Assembly: GCF_040954835.1 (NCBI RefSeq)
Contig: NC_090697.1
Location: forward strand, 42,964,788-43,028,787
DNA from: Lepisosteus oculatus
Lineage: Eukaryota; Chordata; Actinopteri; Semionotiformes; Lepisosteidae
DNA: 64,000 nucleotides
Direction of reading: 5' to 3'
The notes beneath the pieces are model-generated. The model searched no databases. It was not told where the DNA came from and worked only from the letters and a program-made list of their open reading frames with translations. The position numbers were made by a program, and so were the translations under genes. This document shows positions 12,801 through 21,699 of the stretch, in pieces. Positions within the stretch are counted from its first letter, which is position 1, and the number at the start of each line of letters is the position of its first letter.

Positions 12801-13211
12801 GATGCCTACCTAACACTTTCTTGAATTGTTAGGATGTCCTACAGTATTTCTGGTAGACTACAGCATCAACATTTTTTTGCATTCCCTTTAAACTTGTGTA
12901 ATAGCGTTACATAAGAAACCCATTTCACCCCATTTGTACAATGTATTCCTAAAACGTTTCTTAAACTCTGGTGCTTATGACTGATAAAAAATCTTTACTT
13001 TCTTCTCTCACTGTTTCTGGGCAACTTATAGTAAGGTTCTTTGTACATTTTATTGGCTAGGCCACTTTTATAATGTGTGGATCGCTTACAGTAATTACTT
13101 TGTCACGGAATTACACAATATGTACTTTATCGCTGAACTTAATAACGTTTCTTGCAGCTTCTCTACTCCTGTACTATACAGTACAGAATGTTGGTTGTAA
13201 CCATCGTTCAT

Positions 13212-13224
13212 CGCCCCCTGGTGG
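13212..13224 (-). promoter_or_regulatory. CTCF-consensus match
   Basis: CGCCCCCTGGTGG fits the reverse form of the vertebrate CTCF core (YGCCMYCTRSTGG) at every position. It lies in otherwise featureless sequence between 12801 and 13286, 4.4 kb upstream of the thbd-like gene. Binding is only inferred from the motif. Confidence 0.4.
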
Positions 13225-13286
13225 CTTCACTAAGTGTCTATTGTCTTCTTTTCATTAAGAGGCGTCTGTGATTAGTAAACGGCATA

Positions 13287-14789
13287 CAGTTCCATGCAAA
13301 CGTTTGGGCACCCCTGGTCAAAATACATGTTTTGTTGATTTTCTAAGTGAAAAGAAGTTAACACAACCGCTGCAGTGAACAAACTTGAACTTGACATATT
13401 TCTGAACATTTTAATGCACAATTACTATTTATTTGCTGAATTTAAGAGATTGAAAAAAACAAAATAGTAATGTAGCACGTGCAGTCAGTCAGGACTTAAT
13501 AACACCCCCTTTGGCAGAAATCACAGCCTCCAAACGTTTCTTGTAGCCAGCTAACAGTCTTTCTATTCTTGCTTTAGGAATTTTTTCCCACTCTTCCTTG
13601 CAGAACGCTTCTTGTTCAGAAATATTCTCAGGTCTTCTGGCAATGGTTGATTTTGAGGTATGTTTTGGATCATTGTCTTCTTGTAATATCTAACCTCTTT
13701 TCAGCTTCAGTTTTTTCACTGACTATGGGACATTAACTTCCAGGGTTTGTTGATAGTAGAATCCATTCTTCCCTCTACCCACACAATATTTGCTGTGCCA
13801 CTGGCTGCCACACAACCCCAAAGCATAATAGATCCACCCACATGCTTAACAGTTGGCAATTTTTGCTTCATCAGACCACAACACTTGGTTCCAAAACACC
13901 TCTGGCTTATCTAAGTGTTGTGTTGCATACTTCAGACGCTGACTTTTGTGATGAGAGCACAGGTAAGGTTTCCTTCTGATGAATCTTCCATGCAGCTCAT
14001 GTTTGTGCAAGAAATACTGCACAGTGGACTGGTGCACCGCTACTCCAGTGCCAGGTAAACCTTCCTGCAGGTCCTTTGCAGTGATATGGTGGTTTTGCTT
14101 TGCATTCCTGACCAGTCTACAAGCAGTTCTATCAGACATTTTTCTTGGTTTTCCAGATCTTGTCTTGAGTTCAACAGTTCCCCTTAACTTCTATTTCCTA
14201 ATGACATTTCGGACAGTGGAAATTGCAAGCATGAAGCGTTTAGATATCTTTTTATAGCCTTCCCCCGCTTTGTAAGAGTCAATTATCTTTATTTTCTGAT
14301 CTTCAGTCAGCTGCTTAGAGGAGCCCATAATAATAATATTAATTGCTTACACTTATATAGCGCTTTTCTGGACACTCCACTCAAAGTGCTTTACAGGCAA
14401 TGGGGACTCCCCTCCACCACCACCACCAATGTGCAGCATCCACAGTGCACCAGAACACTCACCACACATCAGCTATCAGTGGGGAGGAGAGCAGAGTAAT
14501 GAAGCCAATTCATAGATGGTGATTATTAGGAGGCCATGACTGGTAAAGGCCAATGGAAACTTTGGCCAGGATGCCGGGGTTACATCCCTGCTCTTTTCGA
14601 GAATCACCCTTGGATTTGTAATGACCACAGAGATTCAGGACCTCGGTTTTATGTCTCATCTGAAGGATTACACTCAACAACCAAGCCCATGGTTGTTAAG
14701 TGTAAGCAACCCACCCTGAGAGGTTCGAAGAGTCAGAATTTATTAAAACGTAATTTGGTCAGGGGTGCCAAAACTTTTTAATAAAACTA
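13287..14789 (-). mobile_element. Tc1-like transposon, interrupted by a SINE
   Basis: The left terminal repeat contains CGTTTGGGCACCCCTGGTCA and the right one TTTGGTCAGGGGTGCCAAAA, an inverted pair. The left end abuts a TA dinucleotide (13285-13286), the Tc1 target. The minus strand between 13846 and 14139 encodes a helix-turn-helix/transposase start with RNAKQNHHITAKDLQ and LWSDEAKI, the latter carrying the first catalytic aspartate. Frameshifts follow. A 5S-derived SINE is inserted at 14329-14683. Confidence 0.8.
14329..14683 (-). mobile_element. 5S-rRNA-type SINE, truncated, nested in the Tc1 element
   Basis: Contains TTATATAGCGCTTTTCTGGA, CCAATGTGCAGCATCCAC and GGATGCCGGGGTTACATCCC, all shared with the copies at 19454, 29477 and 46690. 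AGCCCAT flanks it on both sides (14322-14328 and 14684-14690), a 7-bp target-site duplication. The 5S-derived head is missing, so this is a 5'-truncated insertion that is younger than the Tc1 element. Confidence 0.8.
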
Positions 14790-14894
14790 TATGTTTAAAG
14801 CATGAATTATAAAAAAAAGCTTTTCCTCTCTCAGTTTTTAAAATATCGGACACAGTAATTCACCAGCTAAGTAATTAATTACAATAAATCTTTT

Positions 14895-15000
14895 CACTCC
14901 TGAAAAATAGGAAACAACAGTTCACTTCCCTTTGGCTATCTTGTTGACAAGGAGAATTGGACAGTTTACAGTATATGAAGATAGGAACCACCACGTCCTG
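14895..15000 (+). promoter_or_regulatory. Orphan copy of the thbd-like gene promoter
   Basis: About 95 bp align at roughly 80% with 17432-17526, the promoter of the thbd-like gene. Shared blocks in order are GAAAAATAGGAAAC, TTCACTTCCCTT, ACAAGGA-ATTGGA-AGTTTA and TAGGAACCACCAC. The TATA box of the real promoter (TATATAAAG) is replaced here by GTATATGAAG. No thrombomodulin-like coding sequence follows. It could be the scar of a lost tandem gene copy, or a dispersed repeat that was recruited as a promoter. Confidence 0.55.
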
Positions 15001-15370
15001 ATTTCAGTCATTTACCAGGGTTGAAGGAAATGATATGCACTTTAAGTAAATGCATAACGTGTTACAGACAGTTCATTCAAATCCGAACGTAGATCTGCGC
15101 TAACAGCAGAGAAAAAAAAAAGTAAAACACAGAAGGACCGAACGGCGGAACGCTGAACGGATTTTAATCTATTCTTAAATAACACTCTGTTTTCATGTTA
15201 GAGTGCTATAGAGTTTCCAAAACAAAGTATATCAGTACTCTCCCAAAAGAAATATTATGAACCTTTCCCCAATCCTATAAAAGTATTCCCACGTTTTGGT
15301 TATACCTTGGCAGGTAGCTTTTGTACCGCTGCATAACTCCACGGAAAGAAAATGACATTGTTCCAAACAG

Positions 15371-15787
15371 GAATTAAAGTCCAGTGGCCTTTGCCCCAGT
15401 ATTTAAAACAAGTTTCCCTAGATCATTTCACTTTTTCCTGATATTTACAGGTACGTGTTATTCTAATACAATAGTTTTTTTTCCCGTGGGCACAATGCCG
15501 GGACAAAGGAATAGTCACGTATCCAAAAAAGCTATCCAAAAAGCACCATTTTTGCTTTGCTGTATTCTCTATTAGAGTTCTGAGGGCTTAACTTTAACGG
15601 TATTCAAAATCAGTGCCACAAAACAAATGAATGACAAGGGGAGGAAAACTTGAGGGGCAATTTCTTTTTTCGTGGAATTGTGCCCCAGGACAAAACTATT
15701 GTATTTCAATTAAGGACACCTAACAAGATTAAATGATTTTGGGGCACCGATTTTAAATGCTGGGGCAAAGTCCTTGAAACTTCAATG
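15371..15787. repeat. Foldback element with ~110-bp inverted ends
   Basis: The left arm (about 15371-15500) contains CTTTGCCCCAGTATTTAAAA and CTAATACAATAG. The right arm (about 15668-15787), reversed, gives CTTTGCCCCAGCATTTAAAA and AAATACAATAG in the same order. The 170-bp centre has no coding signal. It looks like a non-autonomous DNA element of unknown family. Confidence 0.6.
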
Positions 15788-15790
15788 TAT

Positions 15791-16381
15791 TGTAGCTCTT
15801 ACAGGTTCACGCAGGAAAAAGGACAAGTGGAGACGAGATAGGAAACCGATTTAAGAACTTTATTTTTTTCCTCACAATTAAATACAAGGAATCACAAAAT
15901 AGAAAGCTTTACATTAATATGCAGTAATATACTTAAAACAGTATATATGATCACATTTCATTACGTTTTGACACGGTAAAAGTTACATAACAACTATTTA
16001 TCTTGCTCAGGTACAAATCCCATTCTTTACTTTAACATGATATAGTTTTTCACAGCTTTTTATGATACTGTCCTATGCCCTCTATTTCCCAAGCGACTGC
16101 TTTTATTCTCCCTTTCAAAACCCCACCATCCACAGGATTTTACACACACATAAGGGAACCGACGGAACACGTACGCAGGTTTAGGGTAGTAACAGAAGAC
16201 TACACATTTACTAAGCTACACAGGATACTTAAACTAACATAAATCTATTTACATAAGCAGGGTCAGCTGTTGGTCATCGTGCTGACCCCCAAACTCCCCC
16301 CGGTTACAACTCTCAGCCTGCTTCGCAGTACCTTGAGTGCCTAGGTGAGCTTTCTCCTCACCATCGGGCAAGGGCGCTACA
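15791..16381 (-). mobile_element. Probable solo LTR with 4-bp target duplication
   Basis: A 591-bp block begins TGTAGCTCTTA and ends AGGGCGCTACA, giving TG...CA termini with a six-base inverted end. GTAT occurs on both sides (15787-15790 and 16382-16385), consistent with a 4-bp target duplication. On the minus strand AATAAAG lies near 15862, about 70 bases from that strand's 3' end, as expected for a polyadenylation signal in an LTR. No internal retroviral genes are present. Confidence 0.55.
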
Positions 16382-16385
16382 GTAT

Positions 16386-17430
16386 ATTAAACTGAGTTAT
16401 TTCTTTCCTCTGTAATTGTACTAAAGGAGAACTGCTGTTTTCGTGACCACCTGGTTACCTATCAAGTTACAGAGATACTGATTTGGGGAATTAACTTTTT
16501 AAAGTTGGAAACGGTTCATAATATTTGTTATTATATTGAGATTAAACCTGTCTTAATAAGGATACCTATATAGTTTCTTAGCATTGTGATCTGCAAACGT
16601 TGTTTTTTAAGTAAACACTGTCGAAAAATATAAAAATAGACAACAAGAGTTATTCTTTTAAAATAATAAAAACTGTCCAGTTTTTGCTTGCGTTCCGCAC
16701 TTAGCCAAATCCCCTAACATTATTTAAATATAGGAGGTCAGTGAGTGAATGAATAACGTATTACCATCCATGGGATTTTACAGCATCTTTCATAGAGTCA
16801 ATGCGGAGTATTGATCAGGAAAGAAAGATAAATCAATTGGTAATGAATTGGGCGCAAGACAAACACAGTTAAACCACCAAATGTGAGAAGTACAAGTCCA
16901 GGACTTAACCAAGAAAAAAATGTATTAAAAATTGCTCCTTTTGATAATGCTTACCTATGAGGTGATAACCTCAGTTTTTGTATGAATGCATTTCATGATG
17001 TTAGCTAGGGACACTCATGGAAAACGGCATCATGACCGCTCGTAAGCATTATGACATTCTGGAAAAGAGTATACTGCTGTCAATTGCTGTCCATAACATT
17101 TTTTTTTTGTTTGTCATTCAGTAAACGATATTACAGAGAGCTTTACTAAACAAACTTAAGTAACAGTTTTGAGGATAACAATGAAAAACTACAGTCAATG
17201 AAAGTGAAAAACATAGGGAATCTTACATTTACTAATATTTCCGTTTTTAAAACACTTTTGTATGAGAACCTAATAATGCTTGTCTTTAATAATAAAGAGA
17301 AATGTACGTCTTTTCAGGAAATCTTACAAAGTCTTAAAATTATTTTAAAAATGATTGCATTACAGCTCCATGTATCTCTTTTGAGACAAGACTGTCCGTT
17401 TACAAAGTAATTTTCTGTAGGCGTGCGACT
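16386..17430. other. Upstream region of the thbd-like gene, no gene seen
   Basis: Unique-looking AT-rich sequence between the solo LTR and the promoter. An ORF of 70 codons at 17198-17410 has no recognisable domain and ends just upstream of the promoter. Confidence 0.45.
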
Positions 17431-17431
17431 T

Positions 17432-17530
17432 TAGAAAAATAGGAAACGACACGATTCACTTCCCTTCAGCAATCTGAATGGTTTACAAGGATTGGATAGT
17501 TTATATAAAGCTAGGAACCACCACTTCGAC
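17432..17530 (+). promoter_or_regulatory. Core promoter of the thbd-like gene
   Basis: A TATA box, TTATATAAAG (17501-17510), lies about 65 bases before the ATG, so transcription should start near 17530. Upstream are AGGAAAC (17441-17447) and CACTTCCC (17457-17464); both carry the GGAA/TTCC core bound by ETS factors, which commonly drive endothelial genes. An imperfect second copy of the region sits at 14895. Confidence 0.6.
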
Positions 17531-17574
17531 CTGAAACACTTCTCTTAGTATTGTTCATGCTGATTAAACGGAGA

Positions 17575-18948
17575 ATGGCAATGAGCTTTGCAGCAGCTTT
17601 TGTTTTTCTCCTGATATCACATAGACCATCGCAGTCCACGACAGGCTGCCTGTGCAAAGACAACGTCTGTTACACCGTAACTCAAAGCTCGGCGAATTTT
17701 GATGTTGCACAGAAAACAATCACAATTCACTACGAACAATCGCTGTCGCATCAATCTAAGGAATATAACTATTCGATCTCGGTCTTGTTGTCTAATTTAA
17801 AAGGACATTTCTGGGTTGGGCTGCGAAGTTCCGATGAACGGTGCCCTCAAAACGCAGTTTTGCCCGGTTGGGCAACAGGAAATGAAAGTACTAACTTTAC
17901 CAGATCGAAAGAACCGGACTCTGTTTGCTCTCAGCAGTGTGTCTCCGTTTCAGGCGACCTGACGTGGAAAGAAAGGCCTTGTCAAGATCAGGCGGATGGC
18001 TTTCTGTGCGAGTACAGGTTTAGTAAAATGTGCAATATTTCTAAAGGGCAAGTCGATTCCCAAACTCTTTTGTACAGAACTCCTTTAGGATTGCAGGGAA
18101 GTGATCTCATCTTGGTCCCTCCAGGAAGCATCCTGACACTGGAACCCTCTGGAATGAAGATCTATTGTGTGGACAACGACACTGTGGACTGGATCCAGGG
18201 CCCGTGGAATTGCGAGATTGAAAAAGGTGGCTGTGAACATCAGTGCGAGATGTGCAACGGGAAACCACAGTGCACCTGCCCACCATACATGAAACTTGAG
18301 GAGAATAAAGTAAGATGCAAAAACTTCACCTGCAAAGATTCAGTTTGTGAGTATAATCTTAGATGTGAGAACAACCTAGAGACTAATTTAAGTATTACTG
18401 GAAGTATTCCTGAAAGTACTACTAAACATGTTATACGCTCCTGCTCTAGTGCGCCATGTGAGCATATCTGTTCCGACACAAATGACGGCTACAAATGTTC
18501 CTGTTCCTCAGGGTTCCTTCCAGACCCTGAAAAGCCACAACTCTGCCTCAGGGCTTGTACAAATTCATGCCCACCAATACATGACATTAATGACCCAAGC
18601 GCGTCCACATGTCCCAAGGGATTTGTTTTAGAAGAAGAAAATTGTATTATTCATGATACATGTGAAAAAAACTTCGACTGTAGTAAGTGTACACATATTG
18701 ATGGGTTAAATGTGTGCTACTGTGAGAGGGGATTCTTTTCCCCTACTAGAGAATGTGATCGCAAACCCTTCAGCCCCAATATTATTCTGGGAACCGCTGT
18801 GGGTGCGGCGACTGCAGCAATCGTCTTAATTCTAATAGGCCTATTCTTAAATTACTGTGTGCACAGAAAGCGTGCTGTGTCTTCTTTTGAAACTACCACT
18901 AATGAGCAAAAAATGGTCAGTCTTCTGCAGGTCAAAACAAACAGGTAG
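17575..18948 (+). CDS. Thrombomodulin-like receptor, short divergent paralog
   Basis: Single-exon gene for a 457-residue type I membrane protein. Residues 1-22 form a signal peptide, 25-153 a C-type lectin-like domain, 215-249 an EGF domain (KGGCEHQCEMCNGKPQC), 253-290 a degenerate cysteine-poor stretch, 290-324, 328-357 and 363-394 three EGF domains matching EGF4-6 of thrombomodulin, 404-427 the membrane segment, and 428-457 a short tail ending LLQVKTNR, like the LQxVxT tail of thrombomodulins. Full-length THBD has about 555-575 residues and six EGF domains, so EGF2-3 have collapsed. The usual lectin-domain cysteine in helix 1 is absent and an extra one sits at residue 25. ATG 17575 has A at -3 and G at +4 and precedes the signal peptide; ATG 17557 is in a weak context. 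Thrombin binding is plausible from EGF5-6 but unproven. A possible poly(A) signal is at 19376. Confidence 0.88.
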   Translation: MAMSFAAAFVFLLISHRPSQSTTGCLCKDNVCYTVTQSSANFDVAQKTITIHYEQSLSHQSKEYNYSISVLLSNLKGHFWVGLRSSDERCPQNAVLPGWATGNESTNFTRSKEPDSVCSQQCVSVSGDLTWKERPCQDQADGFLCEYRFSKMCNISKGQVDSQTLLYRTPLGLQGSDLILVPPGSILTLEPSGMKIYCVDNDTVDWIQGPWNCEIEKGGCEHQCEMCNGKPQCTCPPYMKLEENKVRCKNFTCKDSVCEYNLRCENNLETNLSITGSIPESTTKHVIRSCSSAPCEHICSDTNDGYKCSCSSGFLPDPEKPQLCLRACTNSCPPIHDINDPSASTCPKGFVLEEENCIIHDTCEKNFDCSKCTHIDGLNVCYCERGFFSPTRECDRKPFSPNIILGTAVGAATAAIVLILIGLFLNYCVHRKRAVSSFETTTNEQKMVSLLQVKTNR

Positions 18949-19453
18949 ACCCTTAAAACACAATGTTAACAAAAACGATGATTTTGTTATTTTACTAAAT
19001 GAGATTGGTTTGGACTGCAGCCTACTGGTTTCTCAAATGCCCTTTCCCCCCGTTCATGCGTGCTTAGTGATGTTTTAACTGTATTGCTAATTCATGTTGA
19101 AGTCCAACAGCTTAAAAATAGCTGCAGTACGGTTTTGGAAAAAAAAGGCGTAGCATTTTTCCACACTGCGAACCAAGAAGGGATTCAGGAAGTGTGAGTG
19201 TTAAGTGGCCCACCTGGTTGTCAAAACCGGAAACAACAAAACTATTTTCCTAATTTTCAAAGAGTAAAAAAAAAATTTTTTTAGAACTTCACTTGTCAGC
19301 TGTGGTGTGTTCTTGCTTTAACAAAAGTGTCATCGAGACAAAGCACAGCAAATTAAACTACATACAGTAAGTGCAAATAAATAAGAGCAATTAACATGGA
19401 AATTAGAGTTAAGAACATGTAGCCCAGGACACGACCCTCTCTGTGATATAATG

Positions 19454-20015
19454 AAAAATAATAATAATAATTGCTTACACTTATATAGCGCTTTTCTGGA
19501 CACTCCACTCAAAGCGCTTTACAGGTAATGGGGACTCCCCTCCACTACCACCAATGTGCAGCATCCAGCTGGATGATGCGACAGCAGCCATAGTGCACCA
19601 GAGATTAGAGTAATGTAGCCAGTTCATAGATGGGGATTATTAGGAGGCCATGATTGATAAGGGCCAATGGGGAAGTTTGGCCAGGATGCCGGGGTTACAC
19701 CCCTACTCTTTTCGAGAAACGCCCTGGGATTTTTAATGACCACAGAGAGTCAGGACTCTGTGGTCATCCTCGGTTTTACATCTCATCCAAAGGACGGCAC
19801 CTGTTTACAGTATAGTATCCCCGTCACTATACTGGGGCATTAGGACTCACAAGGACCGCAGGGTGAGCGCCCCCTGCTGGCCCCACTAACACCTCTTCCA
19901 GCAGCAACCTTAGTTTTTCCCAGGAGGTCTCCCATCCAGGTACTGACCAGGCTCACACCTGCTTAACTTCAGTGGGTTGCCAGTTGTGAGTTGCAGGGTG
20001 AGACAGTGATACTGG
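19454..20015 (-). mobile_element. Full-length 5S-rRNA-derived SINE
   Basis: Read on the minus strand, the head (about 20015-19916) contains AAGCAGGTGTGAGCCTGGTC and AGTACCTGGATGGGAGACC, clearly derived from 5S rRNA with its internal polymerase III promoter. The body has GGGGCCAGCAGGGGGCGCTC, and the tail reads AGCGCTATATAAGTGTAAGC followed by a TTA repeat. This fits the SINE3/Deu-type families of fishes. It is inserted about 500 bp downstream of the thbd-like gene. Other copies here lack the 5S head. Confidence 0.8.
19868..19880 (-). promoter_or_regulatory. CTCF-consensus match inside the 5S-SINE
   Basis: CGCCCCCTGCTGG fits YGCCMYCTRSTGG at every position. The same motif is kept in the SINE copy at 47125-47137, so this repeat family can spread the site. 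Occupancy is not known. Confidence 0.4.
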
Positions 20016-21690
20016 CACCAATAATAATAATAAACACAACTAAAAGTATTGTGTAATAAAACGTTTAAACACCTGCTCATTATTTTTATTGCTGTTGCCC
20101 ACACCACTGTGCACCGTTTGAAGTACAGTACTAGATTATACAACAGTACAATGTATCTTCAGGAAATAAATTTATATTTTATAATTCATGTTTAAAGGAC
20201 AAAACCCATATGAGATATTTACTGTTTATATAAATTGGCATCAAATTAGATAAACGACAACAATAATTACAGATCATATCTTAACTTGTTTAATTACTCA
20301 AAGTTGAACTGAATAATTATTTTTAAAATACAGAAAGAACAGATCACGTTTAGTCGACAAATGAGCGGTGTCCTGGGATGCTAAAAGCACAGTGATGTTA
20401 TTTACTAAATGCCTAAATTCTTTGTTTGATTGTAATGGGATTCTGTATGCGTTCTGATAGAATCATACAAAAGAGCATTACTAAAAGGTATTTTTCATAT
20501 CTTTACAAGGTGGCATGGTGGCGTAGCTGCTCACAGCTCCTGGATCCCTGGACTGATTTCGGAGTCGTATCCAATTCAGTATCCCTGGAAATCTGTATCC
20601 CCCACCGTAATGCGTACGCAGACCACAGAAAAAAAACTTTCCAAGATACTTAATGATACAGACTGCTCCTGCGTGCATGTTTGAGTCTCTGTTCATTACA
20701 ATATAGATCAAAAGGACCCCGTCGTTTTTGTGCGTTTATACTGGTTTTCTCAGAGTATTTAAGGCGTTCTGTAGGAATTCATATTAAAGTTACAGCCACC
20801 ATATGAATGGAAGCTTAAGTCATTTAACTCAAGACAGCACACAAATGCTGTGTACATCTTTTGTTCTTGTGTTCCATATAAATTATTTTATATGCGTTAT
20901 CTTACTTCCCTGAGATAACGGATTGTGCGCATTCCGAGGCGGGGTAGGAGGGAGAATACAAATTTCTAGGGGATGGTGAATTGTATACGAAAACGGGAGA
21001 TCTCTATTATAATCAAACGTCGCTTATCTCTCGTTTCATTTGTGCTGAAAATCAAAGACGGTCAGTATTCCACAGCGCGTCTACGTACAATAGCCACTAG
21101 ATGGCGATCGTGTGCGGCATCTATCCATCATTACTTTTACCAACTCTTTGGAAAACGAAATTACCTCAAGTCCAAATACCTTAACCTTAGAGTGTATCGA
21201 TCAGTATGTTATCACTTTACATCAAAATCTAAAACATGAGTGAGACAGTGGAACAGCAAACGGAAACAACAACAACAACAACAACAAAATTGTAATTTTA
21301 CAGTAGTGACTTGTGGATATTAATATTGTGTGACACAATTCACCCCACTACAATGAAAATATTTTTTTAATCACAAGAAAGTACCTTTCCAAATTTCAGA
21401 ATCAATATAGCAGTATAGCAGTTGTAACAACAGGACTTGCACCCTATGCTACTGGGATTGGCACTGGCATGTCATGACACAAGGATAATATGTGGAAGAA
21501 TGGGTATTACCCCAATTAAACAGGTCGTGTTTGACAGTTTTTTGGTATAGTATAGTAAATATAAAAAACATATTGCTGCTCTATAATTGGTCCACTGAAG
21601 AGCAACAAGATTAATTCCCAGGCATAAAGGAATGTCCAAAACTGACAGCCTAGAAAAACTGAACCTTCTTCTTCTTGAACAGAGAAGAGG
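20016..21690. other. No gene; SINE scrap and a CAA microsatellite
   Basis: A decayed tRNA-SINE head lies at about 20505-20600 (GGTGGCATGGTGGCGTAGCT). A (CAA)n run lies at about 21264-21288. A LINE-like scrap at about 21565-21700 encodes a fragment resembling SLEKLNLLLLEQRR. Nothing else is recognised. Confidence 0.5.
21094..21106 (+). promoter_or_regulatory. CTCF-consensus match
   Basis: CCACTAGATGGCG fits the CTCF core CCASYAGRKGGCR at every position. Together with the reverse-oriented match at 13212 it brackets the thbd-like gene, and it lies between that gene and duplication unit A. Binding is inferred only. Confidence 0.4.
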
Positions 21691-21699
21691 GGGGGAACC

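Noticed and set aside
13846-14139. A host gene on the minus strand
   Set aside because: The frame is a Tc1 transposase piece inside recognisable inverted terminal repeats.
17551-17574. Upstream extension of the thbd-like frame to 17551
   Set aside because: The first codon is TTG, and the ATG at 17557 has a weak context and would add a charged KRR stretch before the signal peptide; ATG 17575 fits better.
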